From: Metabacillus flavus
GTDB lineage: Bacteria; Bacillota; Bacilli; Bacillales; Bacillaceae
DNA length: 64,000 bases
Direction: 5' to 3'
Assembly: GCF_018283675.1 (NCBI RefSeq)
Contig: NZ_JAGVRK010000001.1
Coordinates: 3,286,001-3,350,000 of the forward strand
Translations under genes and position numbers: made by a program
In this document: positions 25,941 through 34,194 of the stretch, piece after piece
Numbering within the stretch: the stretch's first letter is position 1
Layout of the letters: every line of letters begins with the position of its first letter
The notes under the pieces: model-generated
The model's database searches: none
What the model was told of the DNA's origin: nothing
The model's input: the letters and a program-made list of their open reading frames with translations, nothing else

Positions 25941-27428
25941 TTATTCAGCTTTTTTCGCTTGCGCCGCAGCTGTTCTTTGCAAATAGCTTATCGTTTCCCC
26001 ATCAGAAGCGGCCGGCAATTCAAATGCCTGCTGATAGGGTTCTGCACCTTTTCCGGTTACAACAATCCAATCCCCCGGCGAAGCATGCATAAACATATAT
26101 TGAATAGCCATGGTTCTGTCTGAGATGATCCTGCCTTTTTCATTGCCGAATGCGGTCTGCAATTTTTCTAGCTCATATAAAATTTCGTGCTCTGGTAGAC
26201 CATTTAAATCATCCTGTGTAAGAACATACCCATCGCTTAAATCTGAAGATAGTTTAATCATCTCACCGCGCTTCGATTCATCCCTTCCGCCTCTGAACCC
26301 AAATACATGATACACCTTTTCCGCCCCGCACTCTTTAGCGGTCTTCAGACAATGATAAAGAGCCTCCGAGGTGTGGGCATAATCCACCATAAGAGTAGGC
26401 TGACTGTCTTCTTTGTACACTTCATTTCTGCCGGGCACACCTGGAAATTTCATAAGCGCTTCTGATATCACCCGTTCCTCAATTCCCATTTTCTTAAGAG
26501 TCAAAAAGGCTAGTCCCGCATTATAAATATTATGAAGACCTGGTACGGCGAGCTGAATAAAATGTCCTCTGTTTTCTGTTTCATTCAAAATAGCAGCCGG
26601 AAACTTACTCGTTTTCCATTCTGATAAGCGTAAATCATTTCCCATGTTTTCCCCGAAAGTGTATAGCTCTTTTCCTTCCGATCTTAGATTTTCCGCAAGC
26701 TTTCCCCCCCATATGCTGTCCGTGTTAATGAAAGCTTTACCGGAAAGGGACAGCTGCTGAAAAAGCTTGGATTTCACTGCAAAGTATTCTTCCATTGTAT
26801 GATGGTAATCCAGATGATCCTGATCCAGATTTGTAAACAAGGCGTAATCAAATTCCACACCTTCAACTCTGTGCTGACTAATACCGTGAGAAGAGACTTC
26901 CATAACCACATATTCATCATCACTTCTATAAAGCAGTTCCTGAAGCTGAAGACTGTCAGGAGTCGTGTTGGAGGCGCGGTACCATTTTCCATTTATGTAA
27001 TTGGCAATAGATCCGAAAAGAGAGCAGCTCAATCCGGCTGTTTCAAGAATATGTTTAATCATAAAAGCAGTCGTGGTTTTCCCGTTAGTGCCTGTGATTC
27101 CAACCATTTTATGTTTCTTTTGAGGCATTCCGTAGAATGCAATCCCAAGCAGAGCCATTTGCTTTCTGCCGTCCTCAAGCTGAATATAAGGAACAGGAAG
27201 AGCTTCCTGCAATACTTTTTCTCCAGCCACAGCTGCAGCCCCTGCTTTGATCGCGGCTTCAATATACTGATGTCCATCTTGCTGAAATCCGCTGATGGCA
27301 ATAAACAAATCGCCGGGTTTTACATTTCTGGAATCTGAGGTGATACCGGTTATTTCAATTCCGTGCCAGTCTCTTAAAGCAGACTCAGGCCATATGGAGG
27401 AAGTTAAAAGCAGCTGATGTAAATTCAT
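25941..27428 (-). CDS. MurE-like UDP-MurNAc-tripeptide ligase (paralogue outside the mur cluster)
   Basis: A 495-residue Mur ligase with all three domains: N-terminal UMP-binding domain, central ATPase with G-I-T-G-T-N-G-K-T-T (P-loop near residue 110), and C-terminal V-D-Y-A-H-T-S. MurE adds the third residue of the peptidoglycan stem. In place of the D-N-P-R motif that selects meso-diaminopimelate it has T-Q-D-D-L-N-G, so it may use another amino acid or another acceptor. AAGGAG supports ATG 27428 rather than TTG 27437. It neighbours a carboxypeptidase gene, not the usual murE context. Confidence 0.85.
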   Translation of the reverse strand: MNLHQLLLTSSIWPESALRDWHGIEITGITSDSRNVKPGDLFIAISGFQQDGHQYIEAAIKAGAAAVAGEKVLQEALPVPYIQLEDGRKQMALLGIAFYGMPQKKHKMVGITGTNGKTTTAFMIKHILETAGLSCSLFGSIANYINGKWYRASNTTPDSLQLQELLYRSDDEYVVMEVSSHGISQHRVEGVEFDYALFTNLDQDHLDYHHTMEEYFAVKSKLFQQLSLSGKAFINTDSIWGGKLAENLRSEGKELYTFGENMGNDLRLSEWKTSKFPAAILNETENRGHFIQLAVPGLHNIYNAGLAFLTLKKMGIEERVISEALMKFPGVPGRNEVYKEDSQPTLMVDYAHTSEALYHCLKTAKECGAEKVYHVFGFRGGRDESKRGEMIKLSSDLSDGYVLTQDDLNGLPEHEILYELEKLQTAFGNEKGRIISDRTMAIQYMFMHASPGDWIVVTGKGAEPYQQAFELPAASDGETISYLQRTAAAQAKKAE

Positions 27429-27569
27429 AGGTGACAAACTCCTTAAATTCTCTATTTCACAAATGGTTCGAAACCCGTCTTCTTTTTCTATCCTTTTGGC
27501 ACTGAACCCTTTTTTAACATTATTGTTTGCTGAACAAACTACTTTTAATTCCGTTATAATATGGAAAAC

Positions 27570-27602
27570 AAAAAAAAACGCGCCTGTTCATCATCGGCGC
27601 GC
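27570..27602 (-). terminator. Terminator of fumC
   Basis: CGCGCC / GGCGCG arms followed on the reverse strand by TTTTTTTTT, 14 bases after the fumC stop. Confidence 0.88.
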
Positions 27603-27615
27603 CATGGTAAGTTTT

Positions 27616-28998
27616 TTATGTAGATTGTGTCATATTTTCCGGAACTACATATTGATCGAATTGTTCCTCCGTCAGCAGATTTAAGCTTACCGCCGCTTCT
27701 TTAAGAGTCAACCCTTCTTTATGGGCATGCTTGGCAATTTTCGCTGCATTCTCATATCCGATATGAGGATTTAACGCGGTTACAAGCATGAGTGATTCAT
27801 TTAAGTATTTTTCAATCACTTCATAATTTGGCTCAATCCCTTTGGCACAGTGCACATTGAATGAATTGATCGCATCCCCAAGCAGCCGGACTGACTGAAG
27901 GAAATTATACAGAATTACTGGCTTATAAACATTCAACTCGAAATTCCCCTGGCTTGCGGCAAAACCGATGGCTGCATCATTCCCCATCACCTGTACCGCT
28001 GTCATCGTCAGTGCTTCACTTTGTGTAGGATTGACTTTCCCCGGCATAATCGAGCTTCCAGGCTCGTTTTCCGGAATGGTTAGTTCCCCGATTCCGCATC
28101 TGGGACCGCTTGCTAAAAAGCGGACATCATTTGCAATTTTCATCGCATCTGCTGCAAGGCCTTTAATTGCACCATGTGCATACACGATTTCATCATGTGA
28201 TGTTAACGCGTGAAATTTATTAGCGGATGATACAAATGGCATCCCCGTATATTTGGCAATTTCAGCAGCCGTCCTGCCGCCGAATTCAGGATGTGCATTG
28301 ATTCCGGTACCGACAGCCGTTCCGCCAACGGCAAGATTGAGAAGGTGTGATGCTCCTTCCTCAATCATCCCTTTCGATCTTTCCAGCATATACGACCAGC
28401 CGCTTATTTCCTGTCCTAATGTAATAGGTGTCGCATCCTGGAGATGGGTTCGGCCGATTTTTACGAGGTCCCTGAATTTATCCGACTTCTCGTTCAGCGT
28501 GATCCGAAGCTGTTCTGCAGCTGGAATGAGACGCTCTTTCACCGCTTTCAATGCAGCAATATGCATAGCGGTTGGAAACGTATCATTCGAGCTTTGGCCC
28601 ATGTTCACATCATCATTCGGGTGAATACGGATTTCTTCCTTTTCAAGCAATTCGTTTGCTCTCCGGGCTACGACCTCATTCACATTCATATTGCTTTGTG
28701 TACCGCTTCCGGTTTGCCACACGACAAGAGGAAATTGATCATCCCATTTCCCATCAAGAATTTCATCGCACGCCTTTACGATCGCTTGTGATTTTTCACT
28801 CGAAAGCTTGCCCAGCTGCTCATTGGCAATGGCTGCGCTGCGTTTCAGGACAGCAAAAGCATAGATTACTTCAAGCGGCATTTTCTCCGTGCCGATTTTA
28901 AAGTTTTCTTTGCTCCGCTGTGTTTGCGCTCCCCATAGTTTATCCGCAGGTACTTCAATTTGACCCATTGTATCCCTTTCAATTCTTGTCTCCATCAT
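27616..28998 (-). CDS. fumC: Class II fumarate hydratase
   Basis: A 460-residue fumarase (TCA cycle, fumarate to malate) of the iron-independent class II. The family signature [11 protein letters not shown] is present near residue 318, as is the [10 protein letters not shown] substrate loop near residue 97. Length is standard. ATG 28998 and 28995 are both usable, with GGGAGGG upstream. It is followed by a terminator and stands as a single gene. Confidence 0.96.
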   Translation of the reverse strand: MMETRIERDTMGQIEVPADKLWGAQTQRSKENFKIGTEKMPLEVIYAFAVLKRSAAIANEQLGKLSSEKSQAIVKACDEILDGKWDDQFPLVVWQTGSGTQSNMNVNEVVARRANELLEKEEIRIHPNDDVNMGQSSNDTFPTAMHIAALKAVKERLIPAAEQLRITLNEKSDKFRDLVKIGRTHLQDATPITLGQEISGWSYMLERSKGMIEEGASHLLNLAVGGTAVGTGINAHPEFGGRTAAEIAKYTGMPFVSSANKFHALTSHDEIVYAHGAIKGLAADAMKIANDVRFLASGPRCGIGELTIPENEPGSSIMPGKVNPTQSEALTMTAVQVMGNDAAIGFAASQGNFELNVYKPVILYNFLQSVRLLGDAINSFNVHCAKGIEPNYEVIEKYLNESLMLVTALNPHIGYENAAKIAKHAHKEGLTLKEAAVSLNLLTEEQFDQYVVPENMTQST

Positions 28999-29042
28999 TC
29001 ATCCCTCCCCTGATTTCTTTCCCCTTTGCACTTAGCCGCTAA

Positions 29043-29582
29043 TCAAAAATTGAACGGAAATTCCTCTTTTAACAAGGAAAAAAGCATGACATCCTCATAC
29101 TGCCCATTCATACGCTCATATTTACGCAACCGACCTTCATGCTGAAATTGGAGTTTTTCCAAGAGGTGAATAGACGGCTTGTTTTCAGGAACCACCTTTG
29201 CTTCAATCCGGTTTGCCCCCATAACGGTGAAGGCATGATCAAAAAGAAGGATAAGGGCCTCTTCCATATAGCCCTTTCCCCAATACTGCCTGCCAAGCTC
29301 ATAACCGATCTCACCCCGTGCATTCTCCTCGTCCCAGTCATTAAATCCGCAGGTCCCCAGAATTTCTTCTGTATTCAGGTCAAGAATCGCCCATCTGTAT
29401 GCTTTTTTCTTCCCAGCCAGAGAGCGGAGAATGTAGATCATAGACCTCACTTCTGTAATGGTCGCAGCAGCCTGCATATTTAAATAGCGGACAACCTCAG
29501 GATCAGACCAAATGGGGAAAAGTTTCTCTGCATCCCTTTCTTCCAGCTCCCGAAGCCGGATTCTTGCTCCTTCTTTACTCAT
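29043..29582 (-). CDS. GNAT family N-acetyltransferase (RimJ/RimL type)
   Basis: A 179-residue acetyltransferase_3 protein with I-R-L-R-E-L-E-E-R-D-A-E at the N terminus, the acetyl-CoA loop G-R-Q-Y-W-G-K-G-Y-M-E-E-A and N-R-I-E-A-K-V-V-P-E-N-K-P-S. Such enzymes acetylate ribosomal protein N termini, antibiotics or small molecules; the target is unknown. The next gene upstream ends two bases away, so they are co-transcribed. Confidence 0.88.
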   Translation of the reverse strand: MSKEGARIRLRELEERDAEKLFPIWSDPEVVRYLNMQAAATITEVRSMIYILRSLAGKKKAYRWAILDLNTEEILGTCGFNDWDEENARGEIGYELGRQYWGKGYMEEALILLFDHAFTVMGANRIEAKVVPENKPSIHLLEKLQFQHEGRLRKYERMNGQYEDVMLFSLLKEEFPFNF

Positions 29583-29584
29583 CT

Positions 29585-29770
29585 CTACTCCCCTAACGGC
29601 TGGCTCTTTAATTTAAGATCCAGATAGATGCGCTGATCTTTGGAATACTTGTACTTAGGATTGGTTCTTCCATATTCTTTTGATGTATATGTAACCGTAT
29701 AATTTTTTTCAAAAGACTGTATGATTGCATCCAATTCTTCTTTATTACCCATTATCCGTATTTGTGCCAC
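29585..29770 (-). CDS. DUF3970 (YvzF-like) small protein
   Basis: A 61-residue protein, MAQIRIMGNKEELDAIIQSF..., with alternating strands and an S-K-x-Y-x-R-x-N-P-K-Y segment. This fits the DUF3970/YvzF family. No function is established. It is the first gene of a pair with the acetyltransferase. Confidence 0.7.
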   Translation of the reverse strand: MAQIRIMGNKEELDAIIQSFEKNYTVTYTSKEYGRTNPKYKYSKDQRIYLDLKLKSQPLGE

Positions 29771-29939
29771 TTAAATCTTCCTTTTCCGTATGATTTCATC
29801 ATCTTACCGGGTACAAATTGGAATGTCCAGAGGAAGATTCTTTCTAACTCCGCTCCTTCTCTCTATAATGAAAGAGAATGAAACTTCCTTAATAGATAAG
29901 ACGTATTATCAATAAAATACAAGAAGAGGAGACATAACC

Positions 29940-30872
29940 ATGGATACGAAAGAAACACTGCAGCACTCCTTATCCGAAGTCGAGAAATGGGAAAAAGATC
30001 AGCAGGGGTTATGGTTTTGGGAAAAGATCACCCGCCTTCCGTTTAAGCTTCTGGACAAAATAACTCCCGCCTTCATACAAAAGAAAATTGGTGTCCTTCT
30101 TGATGAAATCGGAAATTACGTTCAAACAGGCGGAAAATATTTGACACAGGAAAAAATGATGCTTAAAAAGCTTGCAGAACAAACAGGAAACGATATCGAA
30201 ACCATTGAAGATGCTGCAAAAGCTTCTGTTGAGGATATGAAAAAAGTATGTCTTGACATACGGGAATCCCGCGGCAACATCGCAACCGTTCAAGGTGCTT
30301 CCACTGGTTTCGGAGGAATGTTCACGCTGGCCATCGATATCCCTGTCCTTTTAGGACTGTCCCTTAAAACCCTCCAGGAAATAGCGATTGCACATGGATA
30401 CGACCCAAGCAAAAAAGAAGAACGGATTTTCATTGTAAAATGCCTGCAGTTCGCATCTGCTGACATTGTCGGGAAGCAGGCGGTGTTAAACGAGCTATCC
30501 GGCTATCACACAAAAACTCATTCCTCTGAAGTCTTCTCCCAGCTCCAAGGATGGCGGGAAGTCATGTATTCATACAGGGATACATACGGAGTAAAAAAAC
30601 TGCTGCAAATGATCCCGGTTGCAGGCATGGTTTTCGGAGCTCTAACCAACCGTTCCATGATTAAGGAGCTTGCAGAGACAGGCACGATGCTTTATCAGAA
30701 AAGAAGAATTTTGGCAAAGCTGGATGAATTGGAAAAAGAAGCGCAGGAACCCGCATCCATTGAGGACAGCGAAACACCAGCTCTTCCATCAGGCGAATAT
30801 CCGGTACGCCAGCCGGGGTCCTTTGTTTTTGTTTTGGACATTTTGCCATCAGCAGCACATCCAAGACTGTAA
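29940..30872 (+). CDS. EcsC family protein
   Basis: A 310-residue protein of the EcsC family. It has helical N-terminal repeats and a hydrophobic central stretch with G-A-S-T-G-F-G-G-M-F-T-L-A-I-D-I-P, the EcsC hallmark, and a second apolar segment near residue 225. EcsC was named from the ecs operon with an ABC exporter; its own activity is unknown and it is probably membrane-associated. GAGGAG precedes the ATG. The last 35 residues are low-complexity and may not be conserved. Confidence 0.85.
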   Translation: MDTKETLQHSLSEVEKWEKDQQGLWFWEKITRLPFKLLDKITPAFIQKKIGVLLDEIGNYVQTGGKYLTQEKMMLKKLAEQTGNDIETIEDAAKASVEDMKKVCLDIRESRGNIATVQGASTGFGGMFTLAIDIPVLLGLSLKTLQEIAIAHGYDPSKKEERIFIVKCLQFASADIVGKQAVLNELSGYHTKTHSSEVFSQLQGWREVMYSYRDTYGVKKLLQMIPVAGMVFGALTNRSMIKELAETGTMLYQKRRILAKLDELEKEAQEPASIEDSETPALPSGEYPVRQPGSFVFVLDILPSAAHPRL

Positions 30873-30876
30873 ATTC

Positions 30877-30902
30877 GTTTACTTCTCCAGCACGAAGGCT
30901 AT
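30877..30902 (+). promoter_or_regulatory. Sigma-B-like promoter
   Basis: GTTTAC (30877-30882), 14 bases, then GGCTAT (30897-30902). The B. subtilis sigma-B consensus is GTTTAA-N12-14-GGGTAT, so each element differs at one position. It lies 33 bases before the DUF3243 gene. Confidence 0.6.
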
Positions 30903-30934
30903 TACAATACTAATCTTTCAGGAGGAGGATAAAA

Positions 30935-31264
30935 ATGGCTTTCGAAAAAGATACAGCGATTCACGATGAAAAGATAGAAGGTAAAATGGATCAGATGAGC
31001 AAGGAAGAAATGGACAGCATTTTGGATAACTTTGAGCATTTCAAATCTTACCTGCACGATAAAGTGAGTAAGGGTGAAAAACTTGGATTGAGTGAAGACG
31101 TTTTGGCGAAAGCTGCAAAAACAGCAGCGGAATATTTAGCAAATAATGTTGAACCAAAAAACCGCGAGGAGTATTTGCTGAAGGAACTGTGGAAATCAGG
31201 AAATGATGAACAGCGGACACATCTATCCCATATCCTTGTGAAATTAGCTAAAAACGAAGCATAA
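30935..31264 (+). CDS. DUF3243 family protein
   Basis: A 109-residue acidic helical protein with a D-N-F-E-H-F-K-S-Y-L-H-D-K-V core and A-E-Y-L-A-N-N-V-E-P-K-N-R-E-E, matching DUF3243 (B. subtilis YmfJ is a member). Function unknown. AGGAGGA lies before the ATG. It is followed 24 bases later by an SDR gene, and both appear to be read from the sigma-B-like promoter. Confidence 0.8.
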   Translation: MAFEKDTAIHDEKIEGKMDQMSKEEMDSILDNFEHFKSYLHDKVSKGEKLGLSEDVLAKAAKTAAEYLANNVEPKNREEYLLKELWKSGNDEQRTHLSHILVKLAKNEA

Positions 31265-31288
31265 TAACTGGCCGAAAGGATGTTTTGC

Positions 31289-32038
31289 ATGCAAAACAAA
31301 GTTGTTATTATTTCAGGAGCCACCTCAGGGATTGGAATGGCAGCAGCTCTCACATTTGCGGAAAAAGGCGCTAGCGTGTATGCACTTGGCAGGAATGAAG
31401 AATGCGGCAGGAAGCTTGAATCAAAAGCAGAAAACCTCGAAGGCACGATTACCTTTTCAAAGACAGATGTCGGTCGGGAAGAGAGCGTTAAGGAGTTTTT
31501 TGAAAGACTTGGGGAAGAACAGGACGGATTCCATGTTCTTTTCAACAATGCGGGAATAGGCAATACAGCAATCGGACCGCTTAGCAGAATTGATGAGGAA
31601 GATTGGGAGAAGCTTTTTAATACGAATTTAAAGTCCCAGTACTTTATGCTTAAGCATGCTGAGAAATACTTTTCAAAAAATGAGCCTGTCAGCATCATCA
31701 ACAACGCGGCCATTGTCGGAAGCGAGAAATTTCCGCCTGCCCTCCCAGCATACAGTGCAAGTAAAGCAGGAGTTATTGCCATGACAAAATCGCTCGCCTC
31801 CCGCTTCGTGAAACGAAATGTCCGGGTAAACGCCATTTCGCCGGGTCCAGTTGATACTAAACTTGCCAGAGGTCTTTATCCAAATGAAGAATCCTATGAA
31901 CAGGCAGAAAAAAATCATCCGCGAGGCAAATTCGGCAGTCCCGAAGAAATTGCAAAAGCTGTCTTCTTTCTGGCAAGTCCAGATTCCAGTTATATCAATG
32001 GGCATAACCTGATTATAGATGGGGGTTATTCTCTTTAA
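31289..32038 (+). CDS. SDR family oxidoreductase (first)
   Basis: A 249-residue classical short-chain dehydrogenase/reductase. The cofactor motif is S-G-A-T-S-G-I-G, then N-N-A-G-I-G, and the catalytic Y-S-A-S-K-A. The C terminus ends G-G-Y-S-L. These are NAD(P)-dependent reductases of varied carbonyl substrates. ATG 31289 is chosen because AAAGGA is eight bases upstream; the ATG at 31280 is too close. Likely a stress-induced gene, judged from its promoter. Confidence 0.9.
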   Translation: MQNKVVIISGATSGIGMAAALTFAEKGASVYALGRNEECGRKLESKAENLEGTITFSKTDVGREESVKEFFERLGEEQDGFHVLFNNAGIGNTAIGPLSRIDEEDWEKLFNTNLKSQYFMLKHAEKYFSKNEPVSIINNAAIVGSEKFPPALPAYSASKAGVIAMTKSLASRFVKRNVRVNAISPGPVDTKLARGLYPNEESYEQAEKNHPRGKFGSPEEIAKAVFFLASPDSSYINGHNLIIDGGYSL

Positions 32039-32109
32039 GTAATTATTTAGGCTGATTTAATCAGCAGGCGCGGGACTCACGCGGTTCATAGGAGCAAAAT
32101 TTGACCACG

Positions 32110-32142
32110 AAAAAGAGGCCTTAAAACGGCCTCTTTTTTACT
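32110..32142. terminator. Bidirectional terminator between SDR and brnQ
   Basis: AAAAAGAGGCC-N7-GGCCTCTTTTTT between convergent genes. Confidence 0.95.
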
Positions 32143-33463
32143 GCTCTGCTGGTACTTTATTTTTTCTGAAGCTGCTTATTGCATAGCCTGCCGCAGCACC
32201 GGCAAATGCCGGAAGCAGCCAGCCAATCCCCTGTGCGGAAAGAGGAACGGCAGAGATCATGCTGTCCAGGCTTCCTTTTAATAGAGATGTATTTAAAAAT
32301 TCAGCAGCGCTGTATATTCCTGTGAATAATACGGCCATATAATAGACAGGCTGATGATTTTTAAATATTTTTTCCATTAATCCGATTGTCACCAGTACGA
32401 CAAGGATAGGATAAATCATGCTCAAAATTGGAACGGAGATGCTTAATATCTGATCCAATCCAAGGTTCGCAATCAGCATGCTGGCAAGTGTGAAAATGCC
32501 TGTCCACATTCGATAGGAGATCGAAGGAAGCAGTTTATAAAAATACTGGCTGCAGGCAATAACAAGACCGATTGATACACTTAGGCACGCTAGGGTAAAT
32601 AATACGCCCAGTATGATTACACCTGAATCTCCAAATAGATTGCTCGTTAAGAGAGTCAGTACGCCCGCCCCATTCGCAGCTTTGCCATAGCCCGCTGATG
32701 AAGCGCCCAGGTAAGCAAGAATGCTGTAAACGACAGTGAGTAAAATTCCGGCGCCTATTCCGACTGTAATCATACTGCGGGAAACTTGCCTTTCTGTTTT
32801 CATTCCTCTGGCACGTACGGTGTTCGTAATAAGAACACCAAACGCCATTGCACCAAGAGCATCCATCGTTAAATAGCCGTCAAGAAACCCCTGAAAAAAA
32901 GAATTGTCCTGATAAATTTTTTTCGGAGCTCCAAACGGTGCTTGGGGAGTAAAGAGATTTCTGATAAATAAAACAGAAATAATGGTGAGGGTTATAGGAG
33001 CTAACACTTTCCCAAGCCGATCTATAAGTTTAGAAGGAGAAAGACTCAGCCAAAGCACCAATCCAAAAAACACAAGCGTGTAAAGCCCTAACGCCATCGG
33101 CTGAGCTGCTGTGCCTGTTTGGATAAACGGCTTCATTCCCATTTCATAAGCAATTGTAGCCGCCCGCGGAATCGCAAGCCCAGGCCCGATACAAAGATAA
33201 ATAACAATTGGAAAAATAAGAGCAAAATAAGGGTGAACCTTCTCATTTAAGTTCTCTGCTGTGCCATGGATCGCAATGGCTATGACAACCATAACAGGAA
33301 GTCCAACAGCTGTTGCGACAAACCCGGCCAGTGATAATAAAGTATGGGTCCCAGCCGAATATCCCAGGAATGTGGGGAAAATAAGATTTCCCGCTCCGAA
33401 AAACATTGAAAATAGCATGACACTGATCAGAACCTGATCCTTCCTGCTAAGTTTATCCATCAT
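32138..33463 (-). CDS. brnQ: Branched-chain amino acid transport protein BrnQ
   Basis: A 441-residue LIVCS-family transporter with about 12 helices. It begins with the family motif M-L-F-S-M-F-F-G-A-G-N-L-I-F-P (near residues 16-30). BrnQ imports leucine, isoleucine and valine with a cation. Its upstream region contains about 500 bp of phased repeats; no clear CodY box was found. Confidence 0.93.
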   Translation of the reverse strand: MMDKLSRKDQVLISVMLFSMFFGAGNLIFPTFLGYSAGTHTLLSLAGFVATAVGLPVMVVIAIAIHGTAENLNEKVHPYFALIFPIVIYLCIGPGLAIPRAATIAYEMGMKPFIQTGTAAQPMALGLYTLVFFGLVLWLSLSPSKLIDRLGKVLAPITLTIISVLFIRNLFTPQAPFGAPKKIYQDNSFFQGFLDGYLTMDALGAMAFGVLITNTVRARGMKTERQVSRSMITVGIGAGILLTVVYSILAYLGASSAGYGKAANGAGVLTLLTSNLFGDSGVIILGVLFTLACLSVSIGLVIACSQYFYKLLPSISYRMWTGIFTLASMLIANLGLDQILSISVPILSMIYPILVVLVTIGLMEKIFKNHQPVYYMAVLFTGIYSAAEFLNTSLLKGSLDSMISAVPLSAQGIGWLLPAFAGAAAGYAISSFRKNKVPAEQ

Positions 33464-33599
33464 CCTCTCCTCCTCTTCAATTAAAAGATAATTATGAAGT
33501 ATAACAACTTGAAAAAGATTTGGCTATAGATTTCGAAAAATACTAAAATTTTAAATAAATTTGTAAGGGTATTCAGGATTTTCCCTATTGGATCCCTTT

Positions 33600-33830
33600 T
33601 TCAGCCGATGCCGGACTTTATCCTGCCGAACTCTGGTTTCCGGCTGAACCTCGGTTCTTTTCAGTGGAATCATGCTCTTTTTTTCCGGCGGGATCACGCT
33701 CATTTCCAGCACGCCGGATCTCTCTTCCAGCCGGCCGAACTCTGGTTTTCGGCCGAACCATGCCTTATTCCAGCTCAATCACCAACTTTGCCAAGCCAGC
33801 CGGTTTCTTTTTCCAGTTTACGGCGTATTT
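33600..33830. repeat. GC-rich degenerate repeat array, average 21-bp period
   Basis: Variants of GCCGAACTCTGGTTT recur, for example at 33625, 33643, 33664, 33688, 33713, 33734, 33752, 33773 and 33795. Spacings run 18-25 bp and average about 21. C-rich and T-rich segments alternate. The 94-codon open frame across it reflects the repeat and has no family resemblance. Confidence 0.7.
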
Positions 33831-33871
33831 CCGCATGGATTAATTCAGTATTAAGCGATACGGGTGAGGAA

Positions 33872-33985
33872 TTGCTGACTAATGCTGGTTAATTGCGGAC
33901 TTTTTTGGATTAATTGCTGACTTTTTAAAATAGTTGCTGACTTTAGGAGGTTAATTGCGGACTTTTTTTAAATAATTGCTGACTC
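33872..33985. repeat. Phased TTGC(T/G)GACTTT direct-repeat array
   Basis: Six copies of TTGCKGACT start at 33872, 33893, 33914, 33934, 33955 and 33976, spaced 21, 21, 20, 21 and 21 bp, each usually followed by a T-tract. The mean of 20.8 bp equals two turns of B-DNA. It lies upstream of brnQ and downstream of the inhA terminator. Confidence 0.92.
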
Positions 33986-34025
33986 CATAATTTTTTGCCA
34001 AAATGGGCAGAAATGGGGTGTTAAA

Positions 34026-34092
34026 TCACGGCCCCGGTTTATCAATCACTTCATACTCTATCATTCACTTAGAGGCAGTTAATATTCACTTC
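34026..34092. repeat. Phased TCACTT direct-repeat array with flanking inverted repeat
   Basis: TCAC(T/G) motifs start at 34026, 34046, 34065 and 34086 (spacings 20, 19, 21). The block is bracketed by CCCGGTTT (34034) and AAACCGGG (about 34104), an eight-base inverted repeat. It adjoins the TTGCKGACT array. Confidence 0.65.
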
Positions 34093-34148
34093 CACCGTGA
34101 CAAACCGGGACTGCCCAACACTCCGCAGTATGGACTTCTGCCCAAAAC

Positions 34149-34183
34149 AAAAAGCAGGCCGCTGATTCCAGCGGCCTGCTTTC
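34149..34183 (-). terminator. Terminator of inhA
   Basis: AAAGCAGGCCGCT-N6-AGCGGCCTGCTTT, followed on the reverse strand by TTGTTTTGG, soon after the inhA stop. Confidence 0.92.
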
Positions 34184-34194
34184 CTGCTTTATTA

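Noticed and set aside
31048-31836. 262-codon reverse frame opposite DUF3243 and SDR genes
   Set aside because: Antisense shadow with Ser/Phe-rich translation typical of reversed coding DNA.
33500-33560. CodY box before brnQ
   Set aside because: The TTTCGAAA-containing stretch differs from AATTTTCWGAAAATT at too many positions to claim.
33608-33892. 94-codon forward frame in the brnQ-inhA gap
   Set aside because: Its codons mirror the 21-bp phased repeats; no ribosome site and no recognisable domain.
33872-33985. Possible CRISPR array
   Set aside because: The repeat unit fills nearly the whole 21-bp period, leaving no unique spacers, and no cas genes are present.
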